Assembly (NCBI GenBank): GCA_030601715.1
Contig: JAUWBL010000075.1
Coordinates: 1 to 5,941 of the forward strand
DNA length: 5,941 bases
Reading direction: 5' to 3'
DNA from: Candidatus Geothermarchaeota archaeon
Lineage (GTDB): Archaea; Thermoproteota; Nitrososphaeria; Geothermarchaeales; JAUWBL01
The notes beneath the pieces were generated by a model. It was not told the origin of the DNA. It saw only the letters and a list, made by a program, of their open reading frames with translations, and made no database searches. Each line of letters begins with the position of its first letter. The first letter of the stretch is position 1. Below, one piece after another: positions 1 through 4,998 of this stretch. A program made the translations under genes and the position numbers.

Positions 1-749
1 GTTATGTCTTGGATCGTCCCTAGGACCTGCTGTGCTTCTGCGACGAGATCCTTGGGGTAGACGACCTCCACGTCGTCGTAGTTGTTCTCGACGAACTCTT
101 CGATTCTCTCGGTGTCTTCGGGCGTGAGTGGTCTGACCTCGATGGCGCTGATTTTTTCCCCGGGGAGGCCAGAGAGCGCTCGCGCGTCGTCGAGCGGGAT
201 CAATACGATGGCGGCGTCGGCCAGGGTGTTGGTTTCAAAGATGCCGACTACGCGAAACTCAAGGGGCTCCACTTCGAATGTGTCTCCCAGGTCTAGGCCC
301 AGTCGCTTCGCCACCCTCGTTCCTACTATCGCATCTCCCCGGGCAGCTGCGTCGAATGCCTCCCCCCGTGTGATGAACTCGGGGGAGACTATCTCTGAGT
401 AGGCCTCAGTTATGCCTATCAGGGTCGTGATGCTGAACGTTCCGGTTGGGCCGATCTGTCGGACGACGTAGATCTCGGGGCTGACGGCCTTGGCGTAGCC
501 CGTCTCCTCTATCGCGTCAGCGATGGAGGCGTCTATGATGGAGAGAGCCTGGTCGATGGATCCCTCCTTCTGGATGATGACGTTTCCGCTTAGGAGCTCA
601 ATCGACTGGGAGACTCCCGCCTCGAAGCCGTCGAGGATGGTCAGCAAGGATGTGACCAGCATGACTCCGATCGTGATCGCCAGTATGACTAGGGCGGTTC
701 TGAGCTTCCGGCGTTTGAGGTTGCTGAAGCTGAACGACACTAGGTTCAT
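1..749 (-). CDS. FtsX/MacB-type ABC transporter permease, N-terminal ~249 residues (C-terminus outside window)
   Basis: Reading from the ATG at 749, the product begins MNLVSFSFSNLKRRKLRTAL, a short basic cytoplasmic segment followed by one hydrophobic helix (about residues 19-40) and then a long soluble domain. That layout, with a helix starting ALVILAITIGVM and a soluble part containing EIYVVRQIG, LIGIT, VGTRVAKRLGLDLGDTFEV and FRVVGIFET, is typical of the MacB-like periplasmic core of type VII ABC permeases (FtsX/MacB/LolCE superfamily), in which the extracytoplasmic domain sits between TM1 and TM2. The remaining helices should lie beyond position 1. Such permeases work with a separate ATPase, which is not in the window; the cargo cannot be read from sequence. 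The start is firm: the frame has no other ATG, GTG or TTG between it and an upstream stop near 821-819. A GGAG lies about 13 nt upstream. The gene follows the Nudix gene after 131 nt on the same strand. Confidence 0.88.
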   Translation of the reverse strand, partial: MNLVSFSFSNLKRRKLRTALVILAITIGVMLVTSLLTILDGFEAGVSQSIELLSGNVIIQKEGSIDQALSIIDASIADAIEETGYAKAVSPEIYVVRQIGPTGTFSITTLIGITEAYSEIVSPEFITRGEAFDAAARGDAIVGTRVAKRLGLDLGDTFEVEPLEFRVVGIFETNTLADAAIVLIPLDDARALSGLPGEKISAIEVRPLTPEDTERIEEFVENNYDDVEVVYPKDLVAEAQQVLGTIQDI

Positions 750-880
750 TTTCTCATAGGGACTCCACTGGGCGAAGATGCCTCGAATCGGAGCTCCATC
801 GAATACTCTGAGGATGTCCTAAATCAGTTTGGGGGATGTTGCGCAGTCCAGAGCATGATAGTCGTGGTAAGCCCGCTCTC

Positions 881-1354
881 TCACCTGGCCGTCGTGTCGG
901 CGTCGAGGGAGAAGGATAGGAGGCTTTCGGCTTCTTCGTCGAACCAGAAGTGGCCGGTGAAAGTCTCTCCTGATAGCAGCAGAGGAAGCCAGTGTTTGTC
1001 GTCTTCCCACATATCTTCGTAGGGTATCTCGTTCTCGTGGAACCACTTGAGGCTGCCCTCGTCTCCCGATCGTGTGCTTCCCTCGAAGTCGAGGCACTCG
1101 AAGACGTGGACTATCCAGTCTGGCTTCCCCTTCTCTCCGAAGTAGAATGTGAGTTTTCCCCGCTCGTCCAGAGCCGAGATCCTGAGTCCCGTCTCCTCTT
1201 CTACCTCTCGGATGGCTCCTCTCTTCGGGTCCTCGCCCTCTTTGAGCTTTCCTCCGGGGGCGTTCCACTTTCCCTTTCCAAAGCCTCTGCTCTTCCTGAT
1301 CAGCAGGACCTTGTTCTCCTTTTTGATGTGGCACACCGTCGCCAGGATTGTCAG
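881..1354 (-). CDS. MTH1-like Nudix hydrolase (oxidised purine nucleoside triphosphate diphosphatase), probable CTG start
   Basis: The Nudix box is complete: GGKLKEGEDPKRGAIREVEE followed by ETGL fits G-x5-E-x7-REUxEExGU, the Mg2+/pyrophosphate site. Compared from memory with human MTH1, the resemblance goes beyond the box: RGFGKGKWN matches RGFGAGRWN, and IPYEDMWEDDKHWLPLLL matches IPFKDMWPDDSYWFPLLL, then FTGHFWF matches FHGYFKF. The Asn of the WN pair and the W-x-D-D residues, which bind the purine in MTH1, are all kept. Likely role: cytosolic hydrolysis of 8-oxo-dGTP or related oxidised purine nucleotides to monophosphates (inferred). The first standard start, GTG at 1336, would cut into the first beta strand and has no nearby ribosome site; CTG at 1354 has GAGGTG 7 nt upstream and gives LTILATVCHIKKENKVLLI, 157 aa in all. 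The gene begins 27 nt after nadE, in the same frame, suggesting one transcript. Function is good; the exact start is moderate. Confidence 0.88.
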   Translation of the reverse strand: MTILATVCHIKKENKVLLIRKSRGFGKGKWNAPGGKLKEGEDPKRGAIREVEEETGLRISALDERGKLTFYFGEKGKPDWIVHVFECLDFEGSTRSGDEGSLKWFHENEIPYEDMWEDDKHWLPLLLSGETFTGHFWFDEEAESLLSFSLDADTTAR

Positions 1355-1361
1355 TTCAGCC

Positions 1362-1367
1362 CACCTC
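1362..1367 (-). promoter_or_regulatory. Shine-Dalgarno site supporting a CTG start for the Nudix gene
   Basis: GAGGTG on the minus strand is a six-base match to the anti-Shine-Dalgarno end of 16S rRNA and lies 7 nt before CTG at 1354-1352, the ideal distance. It is 25 nt from GTG at 1336-1334, too far to serve it. No ATG, GTG or TTG occurs in this frame between the nadE stop and that GTG. Confidence 0.6.
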
Positions 1368-1381
1368 TGTCCACGTGGTCT

Positions 1382-3058
1382 TCACGGGCTCTGTGGGATG
1401 TACTTGTTGACGATTGGCATCCTCCAGCCGATTCCAAAGGCCTTCCTCGTTATCTTTATGGTTGGAGCTGCCTGCCTCCTCTTGTATTCGGCTCGCCTCA
1501 TGCGTCGGATGGCGTCCTCCACCATGTCTCTTGTGTAGCCCTCTTGGAGCAACTCCTCCTTCGTCTTCCGCTGCTGTACTATTTTCTCCACCAGGGGAGA
1601 CACCACATCGTAGTCGAAGGGGTCATACTGGCCTGGCCGCAGTTCGGCCGAGGGCCGCTTCTTGAAGCACCTCCTTGGAATGATGTCCTCGCCCCTTCTT
1701 CCGTTGTAGTAGTCGGCCAAGGCATAGACATCTGTCTTGCTGACATCACCTATGACGGCCAGACCGCCCGTCATGTCTCCGTAGAGGGTGCAGTAGCCGA
1801 GGGCCAGCTCCGTCTTGTTGCCGGTGGACAGGACTAGGTAGCCGAACTTGTTGGAGAGGGCCATGAGGATGTTGCCTCGGATGCGGGCTTGGATGTTCTC
1901 TTCGGCCGTGCCGAACTCCGTGCCCTCGAAGTGGGGCTTCAGGGTCTTCTCGTAGCTTCGGAAAAGGGCATCTATGGGAATGACCTCATACCCTATGCCC
2001 AAGTTCTGGGCCAGCCTGCGGCTGTCCTTTTCGCTGTGCACACTGGAGAAGCGTGAGGGCATGTAGACGCCCAACACGTCCGATGGCGATACGGCCTCAG
2101 CGCCGATGCAGGCGGTGAGGGAGGAGTCTATGCCTCCGCTGAGCGCGACGACCGCATTCTTGAATCCTGTCTTTCTCATGTAGTCCCTGAGACCTAGGAC
2201 CAGGGCGTTGAACATCTCCTCCTCCCGGTTGTAGGGTGGTGGCTCCGTAGGTACGGCTCTTGCAGCCTTCGTGTCGATGTCTACGATGACCAGATCCTCT
2301 TCGAACTGTTTGCCCATGGCCAAGAGATTGCCTCGGCTGTCGAAGGCGAGGCTCTGGCCGTCGAAGACCAGTTCGTCCTGTCCCCCCACCATGTTGACGT
2401 AGAACACGGAGAGGTGGTGCCTCTCCGCCTTCCGTTTGAGGATCTCCTGGCGAACGAAGCGTTTTCCAACGTAGAAGGGGGATGCGTTTATGTTGATGAG
2501 GATCTCAGCTCCCTGCTTAGCCAGGGAGTCGGTGACCCTGGTCTCGTAGCCCATGGCCTCGTCCCACAGGTCCTCGCAGATGGAGACCCCCACCCTGATC
2601 CTCCCTTGTCCCGCAGGAAGGAGGACGGGCTCGTTTTCGGCGGCCGGGGTGAAGTATCTGACTTCGTCGAAGACGTCGTAGGTTGGTAGCAGGGTCTTGT
2701 GAACTGTTGAGAGAAGCTGCCCGTCGGAGAACACTGCCGCTCCGTTGTAGAGGTCGCTGCCCTCAGAGTCTACGAAGCCGATGATCCCGCTGACTCCCGC
2801 TGTTTCGCGGATGATGTTGAGAAGGAGGCTTTTGTTTTCCTCCACGAAGGGTTCGTGCCCCTTGATGTCGGCGGTCCGAGCCTCTCTGGGGGGCAATAGA
2901 TCCAGTGGGGGATAGCCCGTCATCACCATCTCGGGGAAGACTACTAGATCCACCCCCTTCTCGATGGTCTTCTTGATGTAGTCCGTCACTAGGTGGGCGT
3001 TGCCTTTGAGGTCTCCCACCGTGGGGTTGACCTGCGCCATGGCGACCCGTACTTTCAT
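1382..3058 (-). CDS. nadE: Glutamine-dependent NAD+ synthetase (nitrilase-type glutaminase plus synthetase domains)
   Basis: This enzyme amidates nicotinic acid adenine dinucleotide to NAD+ using ATP and ammonia from glutamine, the last step of NAD synthesis, in the cytosol. With the start at 3058 it is 558 aa, normal for the two-domain form. The N-terminal carbon-nitrogen hydrolase domain (about 1-265) has the full catalytic triad: Glu43 in FPEM, Lys121 in HKTLLP and Cys161 in GVSICEDLW. The synthetase domain (about 280-558) has the ATP-pyrophosphatase loop SGGIDSS at 307-313, STGNKTELALGYCTLYGDMTGG in two parts, and a C-terminal RKAFGIGWRMPIVNKYI tail typical of the family. All expected elements are present and no frameshift is seen. 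The start MKVRVAMAQVNPTVGDLKGN matches the usual beginning of the glutaminase domain and has GGAGG 11 nt upstream; an in-frame ATG at 3094 would add 12 residues (see findings). It probably heads an operon with the Nudix gene. Confidence 0.96.
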   Translation of the reverse strand: MKVRVAMAQVNPTVGDLKGNAHLVTDYIKKTIEKGVDLVVFPEMVMTGYPPLDLLPPREARTADIKGHEPFVEENKSLLLNIIRETAGVSGIIGFVDSEGSDLYNGAAVFSDGQLLSTVHKTLLPTYDVFDEVRYFTPAAENEPVLLPAGQGRIRVGVSICEDLWDEAMGYETRVTDSLAKQGAEILININASPFYVGKRFVRQEILKRKAERHHLSVFYVNMVGGQDELVFDGQSLAFDSRGNLLAMGKQFEEDLVIVDIDTKAARAVPTEPPPYNREEEMFNALVLGLRDYMRKTGFKNAVVALSGGIDSSLTACIGAEAVSPSDVLGVYMPSRFSSVHSEKDSRRLAQNLGIGYEVIPIDALFRSYEKTLKPHFEGTEFGTAEENIQARIRGNILMALSNKFGYLVLSTGNKTELALGYCTLYGDMTGGLAVIGDVSKTDVYALADYYNGRRGEDIIPRRCFKKRPSAELRPGQYDPFDYDVVSPLVEKIVQQRKTKEELLQEGYTRDMVEDAIRRMRRAEYKRRQAAPTIKITRKAFGIGWRMPIVNKYIPQSP

Positions 3059-3069
3059 CCCTTCTACTT

Positions 3070-3074
3070 CCTCC
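3070..3074 (-). promoter_or_regulatory. Shine-Dalgarno site for nadE (start at 3058)
   Basis: GGAGG on the minus strand lies 11 nt before the ATG at 3058-3056. The alternative ATG at 3094 has no purine-rich site close in front of it. The spacing is a little long but workable, and the protein alignment also favours the 3058 start. Confidence 0.5.
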
Positions 3075-3114
3075 AGTCGCTCCGAGGGCGACATGGAGAT
3101 CTAGGTCGTTTCGT

Positions 3115-3124
3115 CTTTGTATGC
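3115..3124 (-). promoter_or_regulatory. Possible TATA/box A for the nadE operon
   Basis: GCATACAAAG on the minus strand is the only TATA-like stretch just upstream of nadE. An archaeal start of transcription about 25 nt downstream would fall near 3094, so the mRNA would have a leader of about 36 nt before the 3058 start, or be leaderless from the 3094 ATG. The match to box A is loose. Confidence 0.25.
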
Positions 3125-3274
3125 TTCATCCGGCTTGTTCCTTTTCCCAGAGAGGGCTGTGCTCTGAGTTCTGCACACGCCTGGCTTGTTGTCTGGTCAT
3201 TCAAGGTGGGCGTTGACGAACAGAGACCTTGCAGAGAGAGCTCCACCACCGAGAGGAGTGCAGTTGTGAAGGAT

Positions 3275-3304
3275 GTGTAAACGTCAGCCAGGCATGTTTT
3301 ACAC
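3275..3304. repeat. Imperfect hairpin (7-bp perfect outer arms)
   Basis: GTGTAAA at 3275-3281 is an exact inverted repeat of TTTACAC at 3298-3304. Inside it, CGT (3282-3284) can pair with ATG (3294-3296) including one G-U pair if T3297 is bulged, giving 10 pairs around a 9-nt loop. No T-run follows on either strand, so it does not look like an intrinsic terminator. It could be an operator or part of a small RNA; no function is shown. Confidence 0.4.
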
Positions 3305-3420
3305 TCATTTCCAGTCCGCCGGGGAGGCAGGCCGCTATCTGAAGAAGGAAGCTGAGTGATGCGGTTGGGAGATCACGGACAGGCTCGGGATGTTCTCCTA
3401 AGGGTCGGCTGTTTCCCGGG

Positions 3421-3435
3421 GTGTGCGTGTGTGTG
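3421..3435. repeat. Short GT dinucleotide repeat
   Basis: Seven and a half GT units, with a single C replacing one T at 3426, lie just before the A9/T9 tract. It is a low-complexity patch without an evident role. Confidence 0.6.
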
Positions 3436-3441
3436 AGGAAG

Positions 3442-3450
3442 AAAAAAAAA
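3442..3450 (-). terminator. T9 tract, probable terminator of the tRNA transcript
   Basis: On the minus strand nine T residues in a row (followed by CTTCC) lie about 87 nt past the CCA end of tRNA-Leu. Archaeal RNA polymerase stops at oligo-T without needing a hairpin, and no gene lies between, so this is the likely end of the Thr-Leu transcript. Confidence 0.55.
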
Positions 3451-3536
3451 TTTCTGGCTGTGAGGGGAGAGGAATCGCTCTACCCGAGCTGTTCGCGTTG
3501 AGAGAAGACTAGGGAGTTGCTTCGGCTTGGGAGGGG

Positions 3537-3624
3537 TGGTGCGGGGGGTGGGATTCGAACCCACGAAGGCCTTCGCCACAGGAGCCTCAGTCCTGCCCCA
3601 TTGACCTGACTAGGGCACCCCCGC
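3537..3624 (-). tRNA. tRNA-Leu(GAG), CCA encoded
   Basis: The minus strand folds into a class II tRNA. The acceptor arm pairs GCGGGGG (3624-3618) with CCCCCGC, followed by discriminator A (3540) and an encoded CCA (3539-3537). The D arm is CCC/GGG with GG in the loop; the anticodon stem CAGGA/TCCTG encloses CTGAGGC, giving anticodon GAG at 3588-3586, which reads the Leu codons CUC and CUU. A long variable arm with a GAAGG/CCTTC stem and discriminator A are as expected for leucine. The T arm is GTGGG-TTCGAAT-CCCAC. No intron is needed. It lies 8 nt downstream of tRNA-Thr and is probably co-transcribed with it. Confidence 0.96.
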
Positions 3625-3632
3625 CGCAACCG

Positions 3633-3719
3633 TGGAGCCTCGGGCGGGATTTGAACCCGCGATCTGCTGCTCTCCTTCCGCGGTACAAGGCAGCCGCCTT
3701 GCCCCTAGGCCACCGAGGC
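3633..3719 (-). tRNA. tRNA-Thr(TGT) with a 12-nt intron, CCA encoded
   Basis: The acceptor arm pairs GCCTCGG (3719-3713) with CCGAGGC, then discriminator T (3636) and encoded CCA (3635-3633). The D arm is GCCT/AGGC, the T arm GCGGG-TTCAAAT-CCCGC, and the variable loop AGATC. The anticodon stem GCTGC/GCAGC encloses 19 nt instead of 7; removing 12 nt at the usual archaeal position between 37 and 38 leaves the loop CTTGTAA, with anticodon TGT at 3687-3685, which reads Thr ACA. The spliced sequence resembles archaeal tRNA-Thr genes as I remember them, including the pyrimidine discriminator U common in archaeal tRNA-Thr. A long-variable-arm reading (84 nt would suit Ser) fails because no 7-nt anticodon loop forms. 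Confidence 0.9.
3672..3683 (-). other. 12-nt tRNA intron (between positions 37 and 38)
   Basis: The insert CCGCGGAAGGAG follows A37 of tRNA-Thr. With the anticodon stem intact, the 3-nt bulge AG|A holds the 3' cut and UA|C the 5' cut. They are separated by four facing positions: C-G, U-G, U-A and one G-A mismatch. This is the bulge-helix-bulge plan cut by the archaeal splicing endonuclease, in a relaxed form. The intron itself contains the palindrome CCGCGG. It is near the lower end of archaeal intron lengths. Confidence 0.75.
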
Positions 3720-3742
3720 ACAATACTCATCCCCGCGCCATC

Positions 3743-3748
3743 AAAAAA
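3743..3748 (-). promoter_or_regulatory. Possible box A for the tRNA pair (T6 run)
   Basis: On the minus strand, CAGTTTTTTGATGG puts a T6 run 24-29 nt before the 5' end of tRNA-Thr, the right distance for an archaeal box A with transcription starting at the tRNA. The sequence is T-rich but not a proper TATA box. Confidence 0.3.
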
Positions 3749-3795
3749 CTGATTCGAGGGCCACCCTACTTCAGTAGCCATACTGTCCAACCGTA

Positions 3796-3837
3796 TACCT
3801 ACCGATTGTTTCCTTTTTCCCGGGAAGGCTATAGGTA
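3796..3837. repeat. Nested inverted repeats (possible operator)
   Basis: TACCTA at 3796-3801 is an inverted copy of TAGGTA at 3832-3837, and the perfect 10-bp palindrome TTCCCGGGAA lies between them at 3817-3826, about 5 bp off centre. It sits just upstream of the plus-strand TATA-like tract, where an archaeal regulator could bind. Arms this short may arise by chance. Confidence 0.35.
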
Positions 3838-3848
3838 CTCTCTGACTA

Positions 3849-3859
3849 CTTATAAAAAA
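3849..3859. promoter_or_regulatory. TATA-like tract readable on both strands
   Basis: CTTATAAAAAA on the plus strand (TTTTTTATAAG on the minus) is the strongest box A-like element in the window. Read on the plus strand, transcription would start near 3880, leaving a leader of about 175 nt before the deacetylase. Read on the minus strand it would start near 3825, about 105 nt before tRNA-Thr, longer than usual for an archaeal tRNA leader. Plus-strand use is somewhat more likely. Confidence 0.4.
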
Positions 3860-3864
3860 GGTTA

Positions 3865-3885
3865 GACGGGTGGACGGGTGGACGG
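3865..3885. repeat. Tandem repeat of GACGGGTG (2.6 copies)
   Basis: Two exact 8-bp copies (3865-3872, 3873-3880) and a partial third copy GACGG (3881-3885) lie directly downstream of the TATA-like tract. They could be a binding site near the expected transcription start or replication slippage. Confidence 0.65.
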
Positions 3886-4054
3886 CCAAGGCTGGCGAGG
3901 GCGACCAACTTTGAACGCAGGAAGAACAATTCAAGCAGTTGGCTTCCATTGTATGCTTGTCGTGGGGAGGGCCAGTTCCCTAAGCATTTCATGCACTATC
4001 TGGTCGAGGAGCGGGGACAGCAACAACCCCGGAATGTTCGGATAGTGATGGCTG

Positions 4055-4984
4055 ATGACCCGAGATTCGCTCATACACAACTTGATCGTGCGCGCCTCCA
4101 GCTTCTGTCGCCCTTTCACCATTCTATGTTATCATGAGGTTTCCCAAGGAAGCGATCCCCCTTCCTACTGTGAACCTGAACAGGTCGTTTCGGTGCAAAG
4201 CCTGCGACGACAACTCCAACTGCTCACCAAGCTGTTCGAGGTCGTCACCCTAAGAGACCTCCAAAAGACGCTTCACCAACGCGGTCCACGAGCACGCCCC
4301 CTGCTGGTGTTGACCTTCGACGACAGCTATGAAAGTGTGTTCACCCATACCGCTCCGCTGCTGGAGCAACAAGGTGTACGTGCTACCATATTCGTCAGTA
4401 CATCCGTGGTGGACTGTAAACGGGTGTTGTGGCCTGAAGTCATCTACATGTTGGTCCGATACGCTCCTCTGGTTCAACTAATCGAGGCATGGCAGGACAA
4501 CTTCAAAGAACCACGGGTTCAACGCGCGATTCGATTGGTGACTAACCCAAGACGACCCGTGCAGCTCCTCGAGTTCTTGAAGCGATTGCCAGCCTCCCAA
4601 GTGTTGGAAGCAACCCAAAACCTCTGGAAGGAGCTTAGCCGGTTCATCCCCGAGGACGCCCGCCCCCGTTACCTCAACGCTCACCAGATCAACGCTCTGC
4701 ACCAAGCCGGGTTCGAAATCGGCGGGCACTCGCTCAACCACCCCATCCTAACCCAAGCCTCCGAGGAAACGGTTCAACGAGAAATCGGAGACGACAAGAA
4801 GCAGCTTGAAGAAATCGTGGGCCAGCCACTTGTATCCTTTGCATATCCCAACGGCAACTACAACGGGGTGGTCCAGCGGGTGGTCGCCCAACAAGGCTAC
4901 CGCTGGGCCGTCACCTTGGATGGTCGGTTGCGATCAAACGAGCCAATCGACTGGCTAGCCCTGGAGCGAATCGAACAGCGTTGA
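4055..4984 (+). CDS. Polysaccharide deacetylase family protein (NodB domain)
   Basis: The 309-aa product has the NodB motifs in order: TFDDSY (87-92, catalytic Asp89 and metal-binding Asp90), HSLNH (225-229, the two metal-binding His of HxxxH) and FAYPNG (262-267). The strand TILCYHEV at 22-29 is the usual beginning of this family, so the first 20 residues are an extension; no clear signal peptide is seen. About 100 residues between motifs 1 and 2, including WPEVIYMLVRY, form an insert as found in deacetylases of exopolysaccharide clusters. The family removes N- or O-acetyl groups from carbohydrate chains using a metal ion; this substrate is unknown. Ser replaces the usual Gly of TFDDG, so activity needs checking. 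The start is bounded by an in-frame TGA at 4046-4048; no good ribosome site precedes it. A glycosyltransferase follows 14 nt later. Gln codons favour CAA (17 of 25), unlike nadE. Confidence 0.9.
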   Translation: MTRDSLIHNLIVRASSFCRPFTILCYHEVSQGSDPPSYCEPEQVVSVQSLRRQLQLLTKLFEVVTLRDLQKTLHQRGPRARPLLVLTFDDSYESVFTHTAPLLEQQGVRATIFVSTSVVDCKRVLWPEVIYMLVRYAPLVQLIEAWQDNFKEPRVQRAIRLVTNPRRPVQLLEFLKRLPASQVLEATQNLWKELSRFIPEDARPRYLNAHQINALHQAGFEIGGHSLNHPILTQASEETVQREIGDDKKQLEEIVGQPLVSFAYPNGNYNGVVQRVVAQQGYRWAVTLDGRLRSNEPIDWLALERIEQR

Positions 4985-4998
4985 GACCCGTACGAATC

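Larger units (their letters stand above)
3095..3536. other. Non-coding stretch between nadE and the tRNA pair
   Basis: I find no credible gene here: the short open frames on both strands have no recognisable protein character. It holds the probable nadE promoter at its left end, an imperfect hairpin at 3275-3304, a short GT repeat and the T9 tract that probably ends the tRNA transcript. The remaining sequence, for example the purine-rich part around 3330-3360, shows nothing I can name. Confidence 0.6.
3720..4054. other. Non-coding divergent region between the tRNA pair and the glycan genes
   Basis: Transcription leaves this region in both directions. It carries a T6 run close to tRNA-Thr, palindromes around 3796-3837, a TATA-like tract at 3849-3859 and a tandem repeat at 3865-3885. 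From about 3886 to 4054 I see no motif and no convincing gene; one plus-strand frame is open from 3856 to 4137 without a good start and overlaps the deacetylase. Confidence 0.55.

Noticed and set aside
82..759. Plus-strand open frames at 82-402 and 523-759
   Set aside because: Both are opposite the ABC permease; their Ser/Met-rich translations show no domain.
819..1334. A 171-codon minus-strand frame overlapping the Nudix gene
   Set aside because: Arg-, Gly- and Pro-rich translation, shifted by one frame from the convincing Nudix protein.
992..1837. A 281-codon plus-strand open frame
   Set aside because: It lies antisense to both the Nudix gene and the end of nadE, which have full family motifs. 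Its translation has no recognisable domain; it is a by-product of their codon use.
3344..3362. CTGA and TGATG motifs resembling a C/D box guide RNA
   Set aside because: Only a CTGA-next-to-TGATG pair is present; there is no matching outer C box or D box at the right distances.
3856..4137. Plus-strand frame open for 94 codons upstream of the deacetylase
   Set aside because: Its first useful start is a TTG at 3949, no ribosome site is present, it overlaps the deacetylase by about 80 nt and the translation is not recognisable. It could be decayed coding sequence, but I cannot support that.
4706..4727. tRNA T-arm-like GGGTTCGAAATC, a possible attachment-site remnant
   Set aside because: It codes for the conserved AGFEIGGHS stretch of the deacetylase just before the catalytic His motif, and no other tRNA part is nearby.
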